Source: a virus. Taken from it: a DNA stretch of 22,189 nt. Every line of letters starts with the position of its first letter. Position 1 is the stretch's first letter. The stretch covers positions 1 through 22,189 of IMG/VR virus record IMGVR_UViG_3300030333_006447. The stretch is one strand, 5' to 3'. The translations under genes and the position numbers were made by a program. The notes beneath the pieces were generated by a model. It was not told the origin of the DNA. It searched no databases and saw only the letters and a list, made by a program, of their open reading frames with translations. Below are positions 1 to 8,832 of the stretch, in pieces.

Positions 1-1
1 T

Positions 2-1258
2 ATTACACCCGAACTTTCGCACGGTAGAGAAATTATTTGGCATAATAGTAGGCTTACACAATTTGGTAGAGAAAGAGATGACATGGGACGTATTGTACCA
101 GGAGGAGAAGAACCTTTAAGAAAGTACATTAAACATGTATCAAACGTAGATTCGCGGCTAACTTTAAAAAACGGATCTACTATTAAGATTGTTGGTTCTG
201 AAAACTGGGCAGCAGCTAACGGTCTAACACCAGATTTTGTAGTATATGATGAATTTAAAGTTTTTCACACACAATTTCATAACGAAATGAATCCAAACCG
301 TATTGTTAGGAAGGCTCCCTTAGTAATTATTGGGACGCCTCCTAAACCTGGAGATAGAAATGCCGAACAATACCTCGAATTCGCAGAAGAATGCTCGGAT
401 AGGCGTGATGCGTTTCACATTATCGCCTCATCTTACGATAACCCTTTTACACCCAGTGATGAAATTGACCGTGAGATCGAAAAATTACGGTTACGTGGTG
501 AAGATGATGTCATCGAACGAGAATATTTTGGAAAAATTGCAGTGGGAGGACGGAACGCTATTTTCCCCATGTTTGACAAAAAACAAATAAAGCCACATAA
601 GGAGTTGTTAAATGCAATTACTAGAGATCGCAAAAAATTGGATTGGTTCTGTATTACTGATCCTGGCTCAACTACTTGTTTCGCTGTTTTACTTGGTTGC
701 ATTAATCCTTATACAAAGCATCTCTACATTATGGACGAAATCTACGAAGTTAATCAAGAAAATACTACCGTAAGATCAATTTATCCTAGAATAGACGCAA
801 AAATGGCAGAACTTTTTCCGCATTCATCCGTAGAAGATGACTGGTGTAAAGTTTATGATGAGGCTGCAGCTTGGTTTTCAACCGAAGTTATGCATCAATA
901 CGGCATTTATTTTATGCCTACTGCCAAACATATGAATAAAAAAGATCATGGTTTAAGTTTAATTAAAGATCAGTTAATACACGATCTTGTATCTATTTCT
1001 GATAGATGTGTAAAGCTAAATTGGGAAATGCAAAACTATGTTAAAGATAGTAAAGGCAACATACCAAAGAAAAATGACCATTTAATTGATTGTTGGCGAT
1101 ATTTAAATGCGGCTGCCAATTATAACATGATTGAAGTATTAGAAACTTTAAAACAAAAGAATGATGAAGATCGTCGTTACTATAGTATGGAAGATGATTA
1201 CAAATCTTTAAAGAAACACGATGATTGGACCTTTAATATATTACCCTGGGAGGATTAA
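2..1258 (+). CDS. terL: Terminase large subunit, 5'-truncated by the window edge
   Basis: This is the motor ATPase and nuclease that pumps phage DNA into the prohead through the portal. The frame is open from base 2, so the first in-frame Met (base 83) is internal and the Walker A part lies outside the window. Counted from that Met, a Walker B strand ends in the acidic pair of FVVYDE (53-57), followed by a motif III-like VIIGTPP (81-87). The C-terminal RuvC-like nuclease shows ITDPGST (191-197, first Asp), VYDEAA (258-262, second acidic site) and NDHLIDCWRY (331-340, last acidic site), in the usual order. It sits directly before the portal, as is typical. CGN arginine codons are commoner here than in later genes. 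The family is clear; the subgroup and the packaging mode (headful or defined ends) cannot be told. Confidence 0.93.
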   Translation: MTPELSHGREIIWHNSRLTQFGRERDDMGRIVPGGEEPLRKYIKHVSNVDSRLTLKNGSTIKIVGSENWAAANGLTPDFVVYDEFKVFHTQFHNEMNPNRIVRKAPLVIIGTPPKPGDRNAEQYLEFAEECSDRRDAFHIIASSYDNPFTPSDEIDREIEKLRLRGEDDVIEREYFGKIAVGGRNAIFPMFDKKQIKPHKELLNAITRDRKKLDWFCITDPGSTTCFAVLLGCINPYTKHLYIMDEIYEVNQENTTVRSIYPRIDAKMAELFPHSSVEDDWCKVYDEAAAWFSTEVMHQYGIYFMPTAKHMNKKDHGLSLIKDQLIHDLVSISDRCVKLNWEMQNYVKDSKGNIPKKNDHLIDCWRYLNAAANYNMIEVLETLKQKNDEDRRYYSMEDDYKSLKKHDDWTFNILPWED

Positions 1259-1501
1259 ATGCCTAATATTATTGTAATGTTGTATATTTTTTCAATTTTA
1301 GGTTGCATTTTAAGTGCAATTAGTATATGCTTGTCTCTGTATGCCATAATTTTGGCAAAAAGTTTGGAAAAAGCAACACATACAGTACAATTTATGCCCG
1401 CAGAGCAAACGCTTGATCCAAATTTCTCAAACCAAAAAGATATTGAGGAAATCAATGTTGAGGGTAAAGAAGAGAATGAAGAAATCTATAGGATGGTGTA
1501 A
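1259..1501 (+). CDS. Small single-span membrane protein between terminase and portal
   Basis: An 80-residue protein of unknown function. Its ATG directly abuts the terminase stop, with GGGAGG just upstream as ribosome site. Residues 4-33 form one long hydrophobic stretch (IIVMLYIFSILGC and onward), long enough for one membrane helix or a tight hairpin. The rest, from K34, is hydrophilic and acidic near the end (EGKEENEEI). It has no lysozyme, metal-binding or nucleotide-binding motif. Its stop abuts the portal start, so it is presumably co-translated with packaging genes. A membrane protein is odd company for terminase and portal. It could be a holin-like or spanin-like piece, or a host-membrane factor, but nothing in the sequence decides this. 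Confidence 0.75.
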   Translation: MPNIIVMLYIFSILGCILSAISICLSLYAIILAKSLEKATHTVQFMPAEQTLDPNFSNQKDIEEINVEGKEENEEIYRMV

Positions 1502-3610
1502 ATGAGTTTTTTTGATGACTTAGGTGATGATCGCCCAGATAAAATTAATGTAAAGCCATTCCATTCTGTAAAAGATAAAGACGAGAAAAAAGTTCTCGCA
1601 TGGTTAGCAAAAGTAATCGAAACTTTAGAAAAACAAGGTATATCAAGGCAAGCTAAATATAGAAAAAATTTAGAGGCTTATCGCGGTTCTTCAAATGTTC
1701 CCAAAAGAAGCGACATTCGTCGTTCAGATCGTCAAACAATAAACCGAGTTAATAAGTTTGTCATTAATCATTTATATGACATGACTGAAACTCGCGTATC
1801 CCAAATGACGCGAATTAAGCCTGCTGTTGATGTATTACCTACAAATGATGAGTTTGAAGACAAAAATGCGGCAAAAGCCGTAAAGTATTTAATTAATCAT
1901 TTGTGGTACATCAATGATATGGACGCTATATTACAAAAAATGCAAAGACAAGCTCGTATATTTGGTGAGTCTTATTGTTTTATTGAATGGGATTCTAGTA
2001 AAGGTGACTTACATCCTTTATATGTAAAAGCTAGAGATAGTAAAATAGATCTTGATCTTTTAGATGAGGAAGGTAATTCAATTGGTAAAATAGATAAAAA
2101 TAAACCAGTATATATTGGTGATATTAAATATGATATAGAAGTACCTTGGAGAGTTCATTTACAAAGACAAAAAAAGTTTGAAGATGTAGAATATTGTTTT
2201 AGAGTTAAAATTAAATCTACAGAAGACTTAAAAAAAGAATATCCTGATAAAGCAGATAAATTAAAATCAGATACAAATGTAAAAGCTTTTTCTGAAAATG
2301 ATTTAACAGAGCATTTATTAGAAGAAGAAACAGTTATATATGAATTTTTTCATAAAAAAACTAAGCATTGTCCTCAAGGATATTTTGCAGTTTTTACTAA
2401 AGATGTAATTTTAGAAGCAAGTGAGCTACCTTATTCTCATGGTAACTTACCTTTAGAAAGATTAACTGATTTAGATATACCTGAACAATTAAATGGTATT
2501 TCTGCATACGAAATGGTTAGACCAATACAAAGTATGCATGATAACCTTTCAACTTTATTAGCTAAAAATATTTATTTAATGGGACATGCAAAATGGGTTA
2601 TGCCTAGAGGTGCTTGTAAAATTGAAAGTTTAGGTAATGATAATACTATTGTACAATACCAAGGTGCAACTCCACCACAAATGTTACAAACATCCCCTAA
2701 TCCCCCAGAAGCATATGCATTTAGAAATTCATTAAGAGACGAAATGGGACAAATATATGGTGTCCAAGGCGTTTCAAGAGGTACTCCTCCTGCAGGTATT
2801 ACTGCTGGGGTAGCTTTACAATTTTTAAATGAGCAAGAACAAGAAAGAGCAACATCTGATGTAGCTAAACATAATGCATTAATTCAAAATATAGCTAAAA
2901 AAACTATTGCTGTAGCGGGAGACTACTACCAACCAGACGACGGACGAATGTTACGCATAGTTGGTAAAGATAATAAATATTCTATACGTCATTTTGATTC
3001 AGCTAATTTAAGTAAAGATTATGATGTTAGAATGCAAGTTGGATCTGCATTACCAGAAAGTAAAGCTGGTAAGATTCAACGTATTGTAGAAATAATGCAA
3101 ATGAAGCCAGACCTATTATCTAATGAAAGGTGGGTAGATCTACTTGAATTAGGTAATAGTGATAAAATGAATACATTAATTACTGCTGCAGTTAAAGCTG
3201 CCGAATCTGAAAATGAAGATATGATGGCAGGCAAACCTGTAGCTGATCCTCAAGATTATGAAGATCATATAGTACATTGGAAAACCCATACTAAAGCAAT
3301 TCAAAATCGTTCTTTTAAAGAAGAGTGTCCACCTGAATATAGAGAAAAGGTGTTAGATCATATTGCTTTACATGAGTTTGTTATGATTGAAAAGGCGCGA
3401 GCTAATCCAGCATTTGAAGCAAAATTAGCAGAACTTCCTCTATTTCCAATTTTTCCAAACGGTTTTGTACCTCGTTCAAGAGAACATATGCAACTTGTTG
3501 TGCAAGGTCAAGCTAATAGAGGAGATCAAATTTCTGGTGTAGTGCCTGGACAAGAACAAAATGATGATAATGAGCCATTTCCAATAAATAAGAAAAAGGG
3601 AGAGAAATAA
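1502..3610 (+). CDS. Portal protein
   Basis: The portal forms the dodecameric ring at one capsid vertex through which DNA enters and leaves; terminase docks on it and the adaptor binds below. At 702 residues it is in the size range of podoviral (P22/SU10-like) portals. A helical N-terminal region (about 30-150) leads into the mixed core; a Gly/Pro loop, VSRGTPPAGITAG, lies near residue 425 and is followed by a long helix (QEQERATSDVAKHNALIQNIAKK is its polar face), a pattern typical of portal stem and crown-side helices. The start follows the preceding stop immediately, with AGGA at about 1490-1493. The N-terminus MSFFDDLGDDRPDK resembles a segment of the scaffold. Arginine codons are CGN-rich to about base 1960, then nearly all AGA. 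Assignment rests on position, size and these features. Confidence 0.88.
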   Translation: MSFFDDLGDDRPDKINVKPFHSVKDKDEKKVLAWLAKVIETLEKQGISRQAKYRKNLEAYRGSSNVPKRSDIRRSDRQTINRVNKFVINHLYDMTETRVSQMTRIKPAVDVLPTNDEFEDKNAAKAVKYLINHLWYINDMDAILQKMQRQARIFGESYCFIEWDSSKGDLHPLYVKARDSKIDLDLLDEEGNSIGKIDKNKPVYIGDIKYDIEVPWRVHLQRQKKFEDVEYCFRVKIKSTEDLKKEYPDKADKLKSDTNVKAFSENDLTEHLLEEETVIYEFFHKKTKHCPQGYFAVFTKDVILEASELPYSHGNLPLERLTDLDIPEQLNGISAYEMVRPIQSMHDNLSTLLAKNIYLMGHAKWVMPRGACKIESLGNDNTIVQYQGATPPQMLQTSPNPPEAYAFRNSLRDEMGQIYGVQGVSRGTPPAGITAGVALQFLNEQEQERATSDVAKHNALIQNIAKKTIAVAGDYYQPDDGRMLRIVGKDNKYSIRHFDSANLSKDYDVRMQVGSALPESKAGKIQRIVEIMQMKPDLLSNERWVDLLELGNSDKMNTLITAAVKAAESENEDMMAGKPVADPQDYEDHIVHWKTHTKAIQNRSFKEECPPEYREKVLDHIALHEFVMIEKARANPAFEAKLAELPLFPIFPNGFVPRSREHMQLVVQGQANRGDQISGVVPGQEQNDDNEPFPINKKKGEK

Positions 3611-4785
3611 TGAGTGAAGAATCAGTAAACCAAGTACAAGAAATTAATGAGGAGGTATCTACTAGTGATGCAGATACAAGTAAAGCTAATTTAATGTCTT
3701 TTGACGATTTAGATAATTTAACAGATGACAGATCAGATAAGGAATTATTAAATGAGGCAAAAAAGGTTTCAGAGGAGAAGGGAGAAGAAGACAAACCAGA
3801 ATCTAAAGAACAAAGTAATGCAGAAGAGAAAAAAGTTAATGCAGAAAAGATTGAAGAGAGCAAAAAAGCTGAAGAAGTTAAAGAAATCAAGAAATTACTT
3901 GGTAAATTTGGTGAAGAAGAGATGGAATTAGCTGCAGAAACTTTATTTAAGCATAAAGTAGATGGAGAAGATGTAGATGTTTCTCTTCAAGAACTATTAA
4001 ATAATTATTCAGGAAAAGTAAGTTATGATAAAAAATTTCAAGAATTTTCTGAATCTAAAAAAGAATTTGATGAATATAAAACTACATATGATAAAGATAT
4101 AAACCTAATTAATGGGTATATTAATGATTTTGCAGAAAAATTAAAAAGTAATGATGCGATGGGTGCATTATCTTATTTTGCAGAGTTTTCTGGAATGGAA
4201 CCGCACACTTTTAAACGGCAACTCCTTGACCAGTTAGCTCCAGAAATTGAGAGAATGTCTTTATTAAGTCCAGAGCAGATTGAAAATGAGCGGTTGGCTC
4301 AGGAGAATGATTATCTCCAAAAACAACAAGAGTCTGAAGCGAATAAACGTCAACAAGAGCAGTCACAAAATGAACTCTTGAGTGAAATAAAACGACTTCA
4401 GGAAGCTCATAGTATCTCGGATGATGAATTTCAAGGTGCTTACCAAGAATTGGTGGATGGTAACTTTGATGGTGAAATTACTCCTGAAATAGTTGCAGAG
4501 TACTACGTACATTCTGCGGCTTTCTCTAAATCAGAAGCAATTTTAGATCAAGTTAATCCCGATCTTGTAAATAACGATCAAATTGTTGAAAGCCTTCAAA
4601 AAGTGGTAGTAGAGAACCCTTCTTTTGATGACAACGATTTGCTAGAAATTGTACAAGAGGTTTATGGAAGTTCTAAAAAACAAGCATCCAAAGCTGTTTC
4701 AAAAAAGGTGGCGCAAGCTGCTCCGAAACAGGTAACTGAGGTGTCAAAAGAAAAACAATCTTTTGTTTCTTTTGATGAACTATAA
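3610..4785 (+). CDS. Scaffolding protein (acidic, coiled-coil rich)
   Basis: Placed between portal and major capsid, where podoviruses encode the scaffold that templates the prohead and then leaves. The 391 residues are mostly charged and helical. The first 100 are very rich in Glu and Lys (EEKGEEDKPESKEQ); a Gln/Glu/Asn-rich coiled-coil stretch spans about 220-265. It lacks the folded-enzyme look. The motif SFDDL occurs at 30-34 and SFDEL closes the protein at 387-391, giving similar short linear motifs near both ends. The ATG overlaps the portal stop by one base, with GGGAG about eight bases upstream. From about base 4190 the codons shift to CGG, CTC and CTT forms. Order and composition support the role; sequence alone gives no family name. 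Confidence 0.8.
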   Translation: MSEESVNQVQEINEEVSTSDADTSKANLMSFDDLDNLTDDRSDKELLNEAKKVSEEKGEEDKPESKEQSNAEEKKVNAEKIEESKKAEEVKEIKKLLGKFGEEEMELAAETLFKHKVDGEDVDVSLQELLNNYSGKVSYDKKFQEFSESKKEFDEYKTTYDKDINLINGYINDFAEKLKSNDAMGALSYFAEFSGMEPHTFKRQLLDQLAPEIERMSLLSPEQIENERLAQENDYLQKQQESEANKRQQEQSQNELLSEIKRLQEAHSISDDEFQGAYQELVDGNFDGEITPEIVAEYYVHSAAFSKSEAILDQVNPDLVNNDQIVESLQKVVVENPSFDDNDLLEIVQEVYGSSKKQASKAVSKKVAQAAPKQVTEVSKEKQSFVSFDEL

Positions 4786-4808
4786 ACTTTAAATAAAAGG
4801 AGTTAGCA

Positions 4809-6071
4809 ATGGCTAATTTTAATTTAACAGATGCTTCTGCCTTATTTAAGATTAAATATGAGAAGCTTTCTGAAAACGTGTATAACTCTGCTAATGTTTT
4901 ATTAGGTAGAGTTAAAAAATCTTACAATTTTACAGGTAAACAATTATCAATTGCAGTACCTCAATCTTTTAGTGGTGGTGTTGGTTCTGGATCTCTTCCT
5001 ACAGCTAATGCAGCAACTTATTCTGATGCTCAAATTACAGCTAAAAAAATGTATGCTGTAGTTGAAATTGATAGAGAATCAATCAAAGCTGCTATGAGTG
5101 ACGAAGGTGCTTTTGTTAGAGCTACTAAAGAAGTTGTTAAAAAAGGTGTTGAATCTTTTATGAGAAACCTTTCTCGTTCACTTTTTAATGATGGTTCTGG
5201 AAAGTTAGGTACTTCTGAAGCAGTAGCTTCTTCTGATCCAAAAGCTGCTCTACTAGCTGCTGATTCTGATGGACATATTGTTGTGCCTATCGCTAGTATG
5301 AAAGAATCTAATTTTGAAGAAAGAGATCTTGTAGATGTTATTGTAGATGCTTCTGCTTCTACTGGAGCTGGTACTACAATATCTGGAGTAGAAGTTATTG
5401 CTGTAGATCCTGATAATAGTACTGTTACTCTATCTAAAGATAAAGTAGTTTTAGGTAATTTTGAAGATGGTTCTGGTAATTTACAGTCTGCTGATATTTA
5501 CATGCAAAATTCTAAAGACAAAGATCCTCAAGGACTTAAAGGTATTTGTGATGCTACGTCAGGAACTGCATACAATATTTCTGTAAAAAGAAGATGGAAA
5601 TCTAAGCAAAAAGATGCTGGAGCAAGTGCTATTTCAACTGATCTTTTAAATGAAATGATGTTAGGTGTTGAAAAACAATGTGGTAAATCTCCAAATCTTA
5701 TTATTTGTTCATATAAACAATATGAAAAGATTCTAAATTTACTTGAAGACCAAAAAAGATATGAAGTTAAAACTAGATCTGGACTTAAGTCTAAATCTGG
5801 TGCTGACATTAGTTTTTCTGGTATTGAGTTTATGTCTTCTTCTGGTCCAGTAGGGATTTTTCCTGAAAGATTTGTTGAAGATGATAGAATTTATTTTCTA
5901 AATGATAATCACATTCACATTTATCACAGACCAGACTTTGGTTGGTTTGACGATGATGGAACGGTTTTCTTAAGAAAATCAAATTCTGATGCTTATGAAG
6001 CAAGATATGGTGGATACCTAGAGTGTTACATTAATCCTTGTTTTCATGGTGTGTTAACTAATTTAGCATAA
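4809..6071 (+). CDS. Major capsid protein
   Basis: The 420-residue protein that tiles the icosahedral head; an HK97 fold is expected from family knowledge but not directly readable. Evidence: it follows the scaffold, has the usual length, and starts MANFNLTDASALFKIKY with a long helix, then a beta-rich glycine stretch (SFSGGVGSGSLPTANAAT, about 53-70) where capsid proteins carry a flexible loop, then a long amphipathic helix (ESIKAAMSDEGAFVRATKEVVKKG) resembling a spine helix. The C-terminal part includes RKSNSDAYEARYGGYLECYI, like the final strands of podoviral coats. The ribosome site AAAAGGAG is the strongest in the region. Codons are strikingly uniform (TCT for Ser, GCT for Ala, GGT for Gly), fitting very high expression. 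A terminator follows directly. Confidence 0.88.
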   Translation: MANFNLTDASALFKIKYEKLSENVYNSANVLLGRVKKSYNFTGKQLSIAVPQSFSGGVGSGSLPTANAATYSDAQITAKKMYAVVEIDRESIKAAMSDEGAFVRATKEVVKKGVESFMRNLSRSLFNDGSGKLGTSEAVASSDPKAALLAADSDGHIVVPIASMKESNFEERDLVDVIVDASASTGAGTTISGVEVIAVDPDNSTVTLSKDKVVLGNFEDGSGNLQSADIYMQNSKDKDPQGLKGICDATSGTAYNISVKRRWKSKQKDAGASAISTDLLNEMMLGVEKQCGKSPNLIICSYKQYEKILNLLEDQKRYEVKTRSGLKSKSGADISFSGIEFMSSSGPVGIFPERFVEDDRIYFLNDNHIHIYHRPDFGWFDDDGTVFLRKSNSDAYEARYGGYLECYINPCFHGVLTNLA

Positions 6072-6080
6072 TCTAAAAAA

Positions 6081-6103
6081 GCTAGGTTCTCTCCCTGCCT
6101 AGC
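6081..6103 (+). other. Upstream hairpin of a tandem pair after the capsid gene
   Basis: GCTAGG (6081-6086) and CCTAGC (6098-6103) are exact inverted repeats with an 11-nt pyrimidine-rich loop. The hairpin starts 9 bases after the capsid stop codon and ends right where the terminator stem begins. It may protect the capsid mRNA 3' end or affect the next hairpin. Its loop segment TCTCCCT (6090-6096) is complementary to AGGGAGA (6130-6136) beyond the terminator. Confidence 0.6.
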
Positions 6104-6129
6104 ACCCCTGGAGAAATCTGGGGGTTTTT
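6104..6129 (+). terminator. Rho-independent terminator closing the head-gene block
   Basis: ACCCCTGGA (6104-6112) pairs with TCTGGGGGT (6117-6125): nine pairs including two adjacent G-T wobbles, capped by the tetraloop GAAA (6113-6116) and followed by TTTTT (6125-6129). Four consecutive C-G pairs near the base and the T run meet the usual requirements of an intrinsic terminator. It lies 33 bases after the capsid stop. No good promoter is visible before the next gene, so some transcripts probably read through and the downstream genes may be expressed at a lower level than the capsid. Confidence 0.9.
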
Positions 6130-6156
6130 AGGGAGAATATTAAAGGAATAAAAAGT

Positions 6157-8832
6157 ATGTCATCAGGTTTTAAAAAACAGTTGTTACAATCACAAGCATA
6201 CAGTGGAACTACCAAAAAAGGTGATGTTGTAGTTCTTCCTCCTGATTCGGAAGACGTAATATTAGTAACAAAATGCTCGGGTAAAGATAGTGGAGTCGTT
6301 AAAGCAACTTTAGAACATTCTCCAGATGAAAACGATGCAAACTTTTCAAGCGTACAATCAGAAAAAATTTCGCATACTGCTGGAGGAAGCGGATGGGGAA
6401 ATTTAAAATATATAGACACAACTGCAGTCGGTACAGGGACTGCACCAAATATAGCTGATCCAAAAAATAAAACAGGTAAAGTAAATAATTTATCGGGTCA
6501 ATCTCATGATATTTTTCATAATACAATGACTAAAGATGATCCGTGGACAATTTCTACGTGGATTAAAAGTAACGTACAACCAACTTCCACAGATTACTCA
6601 CCTGTCCTATTTTCAACAGGTAGTTCAGTTAACATACCAGAACACCCTGGAAATAGCAAAGCTACCAAAAGAGATAATGTTGCTGCAAATTATATGTATT
6701 TTTCTTGGGGTCAAGCAAGCACAGATTTAGATAGTGGTTCAGGGCATTACTTCAAAGACAGTATTTTATGGCAAAGAACTATGTCTTTTTTTAACTGGAC
6801 GATCAGTTTTTGGTTTAAAATAGACGAAACTTTGACTGATGATGCATTTTACAATTTATTTGGTGGGAGCGGTTTGTATTCTACTCAGAAGGGAATCAAA
6901 ATAAAAGACACTAGTGCAGGTGGATATCAAATTAAAATATATAATCATACAACTTACGATTTAGATTCTTCAATCAACTTAGAAGATGGCGGCTGGCACC
7001 ACATAGCACTTTGTAATGACAACACAAGTATGAGTCAAACGCATTCAGGTTCTACATCCGCTGGATTTCAGTACACCAACAAATCTGGAAATCCAAGAGT
7101 TAACATAAGACTTTTCGTGGACGGTATAGAAGCAACTTACAACTCTTCAACTTATACCCACGGTTGGATTCGTTTTAATGGTGATTATAGTACAACGATT
7201 TCAGGACCACAAAATTTATTTTCTGGTTTTCGCTTTAATTCAGTAAATGGTTACACAGCAACAGAGACGGCAAGTAACTATGGTTTTCATTTTGGGAAAA
7301 TTTCTTCAAATGATGCCGATAATAATTTAGCATGTTCTATTGACGAATTTTCTTTACATAAAGTTAACATCGGTTTAGACAGCTCAGGATCTGCGACCAC
7401 AACAGCTACAATATCGGAACTTTATAATAGTGGTGTACCTACAGACTTTAGTACTACAAGTTGGACTTCAGGAAGTTGGGCAACTTCAGACCTACTTATG
7501 CATATAAGAATGGGGGATCAACCAATTTCAGGAGATTCTGACGGAGTAAAATATACTTCTCAAGTAAGTTGTAAACAAATGTTGTACACTGATGATGCTA
7601 ATGGTTATCAAGAACATGCGACAAACACTCTTACTGGAGTTTTAAAACATGCAAATGGAAGTTCTGCTAACAATTCAGTAGATTTAACTTCTTCAGATTC
7701 AATTTATGATGCTCCAATACCAACTTATGACGTTTTTGGGAATGGAATGCGAATGTCATTTACCAAAAAATTAAAAACCGACGCAACTTGGGATACAGCA
7801 GGAGAGCAAACAAGTAGATTTTTATTAAGTTTTGACGGATTTGAAGATACAGCAGATTACTTTTTAGGATATAATACAACATTTACTAGACCATTACATC
7901 CCAAAACAGGGGTTGAGAATGCAAGTGCTGATCTTTTAGACGGAGAATGGCACAATATAATTGTTTCATACAGAGGCGGTGCCCCAGGTACTGCAGTAAA
8001 TCCTCATGACTACATAGCAGTATGTTTTGATGGGAAACAAATGACTACTACAGATTGTGTAGAAAAAACTTCTACAGTAACTTTTGTAAACGACCATTTT
8101 AGATATACAGATGTAACTGAAGATTTAAGGGGAACTTTCTTTCTTTCTGCAGGAGATCCATTTACAGCAGCAGGAACTAATTCAAAATACGCATTTCAAG
8201 GTGGTTTTGATGAAACTTCTTTGCATAACGATAGTTGGCAATTAGGGTCTGCTTCGTCAACAGGATGGGCTTCTGGTGGATTTAATACAATGAAACCAAA
8301 TACAATTTATGGAATAGATAATACAAGAAATGGAGCAAATGATGCAGGTTCTCCATATGATTTAAAAAATCCATCGTCAATAGGGCATCCTGGTCCTACT
8401 GGAAACTCTTATATAGAGCCGTCTGCTTCTGCAGTAGGTGGAGGTTTACAGGTTTACTATAGATGGGGAGATACTCCTGGAGATTGTTCTACATCAATAC
8501 ATGACGTTCAATCAGCACTTGATAATGTAACAGATAGAGATTTAGCTGTACTTTACGGTTCAATTACTGCTGGAGACGCAACAGATGAAAATAGTGCAGC
8601 ATGGGATACTGCTGTAGATACGGTGGCAGAAGGTGGTATAGAAGTAGCTGCTGGGACAACAGAAGGTACATCAGGATTTGCATTAGAAAATGTACAAATT
8701 ACTTGCGCAGATGGTTTACAATTTTTTAGAGTAAATGCGCCAAAATTAGCAAATTTAAGAATAAAGTGGACAGGCGCGGGAACTGCAACTTCAGTCGAAG
8801 CATCAATTCACTATAGAAGGAGAAAGAAGTAA
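6157..8832 (+). CDS. LamG/concanavalin-like lectin adhesin built into a small beta module
   Basis: A likely virion surface protein that binds sugars, 891 residues. Two LamG-like jelly rolls can be read. The first runs from NWTISFWFKID (213-223) through GGWHHIAL (278-285) and IDEFSLH (395-401) to HIRMGD (449-454). The second runs through DGEWHNIIVSY (595-605) and FDETSLH (684-690) to YYRWGD (767-772). A degenerate third start, WTISTWIKSN, is at about 130. The ends match the two next genes: VVVLPP (24-29), LEHSPD (52-57) and the last residues ASIHYRRRKK. These parts are intact in the 85-aa gene, so the lectin part looks inserted. The ribosome site is AAAGGA at 6142-6147. The stop overlaps the next ATG by one base. 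It could be a tail fibre, or a head fibre given its place after the capsid. The LamG call is by motif recognition. Confidence 0.8.
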   Translation: MSSGFKKQLLQSQAYSGTTKKGDVVVLPPDSEDVILVTKCSGKDSGVVKATLEHSPDENDANFSSVQSEKISHTAGGSGWGNLKYIDTTAVGTGTAPNIADPKNKTGKVNNLSGQSHDIFHNTMTKDDPWTISTWIKSNVQPTSTDYSPVLFSTGSSVNIPEHPGNSKATKRDNVAANYMYFSWGQASTDLDSGSGHYFKDSILWQRTMSFFNWTISFWFKIDETLTDDAFYNLFGGSGLYSTQKGIKIKDTSAGGYQIKIYNHTTYDLDSSINLEDGGWHHIALCNDNTSMSQTHSGSTSAGFQYTNKSGNPRVNIRLFVDGIEATYNSSTYTHGWIRFNGDYSTTISGPQNLFSGFRFNSVNGYTATETASNYGFHFGKISSNDADNNLACSIDEFSLHKVNIGLDSSGSATTTATISELYNSGVPTDFSTTSWTSGSWATSDLLMHIRMGDQPISGDSDGVKYTSQVSCKQMLYTDDANGYQEHATNTLTGVLKHANGSSANNSVDLTSSDSIYDAPIPTYDVFGNGMRMSFTKKLKTDATWDTAGEQTSRFLLSFDGFEDTADYFLGYNTTFTRPLHPKTGVENASADLLDGEWHNIIVSYRGGAPGTAVNPHDYIAVCFDGKQMTTTDCVEKTSTVTFVNDHFRYTDVTEDLRGTFFLSAGDPFTAAGTNSKYAFQGGFDETSLHNDSWQLGSASSTGWASGGFNTMKPNTIYGIDNTRNGANDAGSPYDLKNPSSIGHPGPTGNSYIEPSASAVGGGLQVYYRWGDTPGDCSTSIHDVQSALDNVTDRDLAVLYGSITAGDATDENSAAWDTAVDTVAEGGIEVAAGTTEGTSGFALENVQITCADGLQFFRVNAPKLANLRIKWTGAGTATSVEASIHYRRRKK
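6316..6328 (+). repeat. Short exact DNA repeat encoding HSPD (copy in LamG gene)
   Basis: CATTCTCCAGATG occurs here and again at 9310-9322 in the 85-aa gene, in the same reading frame (His-Ser-Pro-Asp). A near copy, CATTCTCCAAATG, is at 9006-9018 in the 121-aa gene. These mark the shared module of the three genes. Confidence 0.75.
8804..8817 (+). repeat. Short exact DNA repeat encoding the IHYR terminus (copy in LamG gene)
   Basis: CAATTCACTATAGA lies at the end of the 891-aa gene and again at 9437-9450 at the end of the 85-aa gene, in the same frame and at the same distance (12 bases) from the stop codon. With the HSPD repeat it brackets the lectin part, which suggests an insertion into a duplicated module. 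Confidence 0.75.

Noticed and set aside
3513-3890. 125-aa Ser/Leu minus-strand frame over the portal-scaffold junction
   Set aside because: Antisense of the acidic scaffold start; it spans two real genes that have proper ribosome sites.
6071-6156. Promoter for the adhesin block in the gap after the capsid
   Set aside because: AT-rich bases are present but no -35/-10 pair with proper spacing; the -35 position would fall inside the terminator hairpin.
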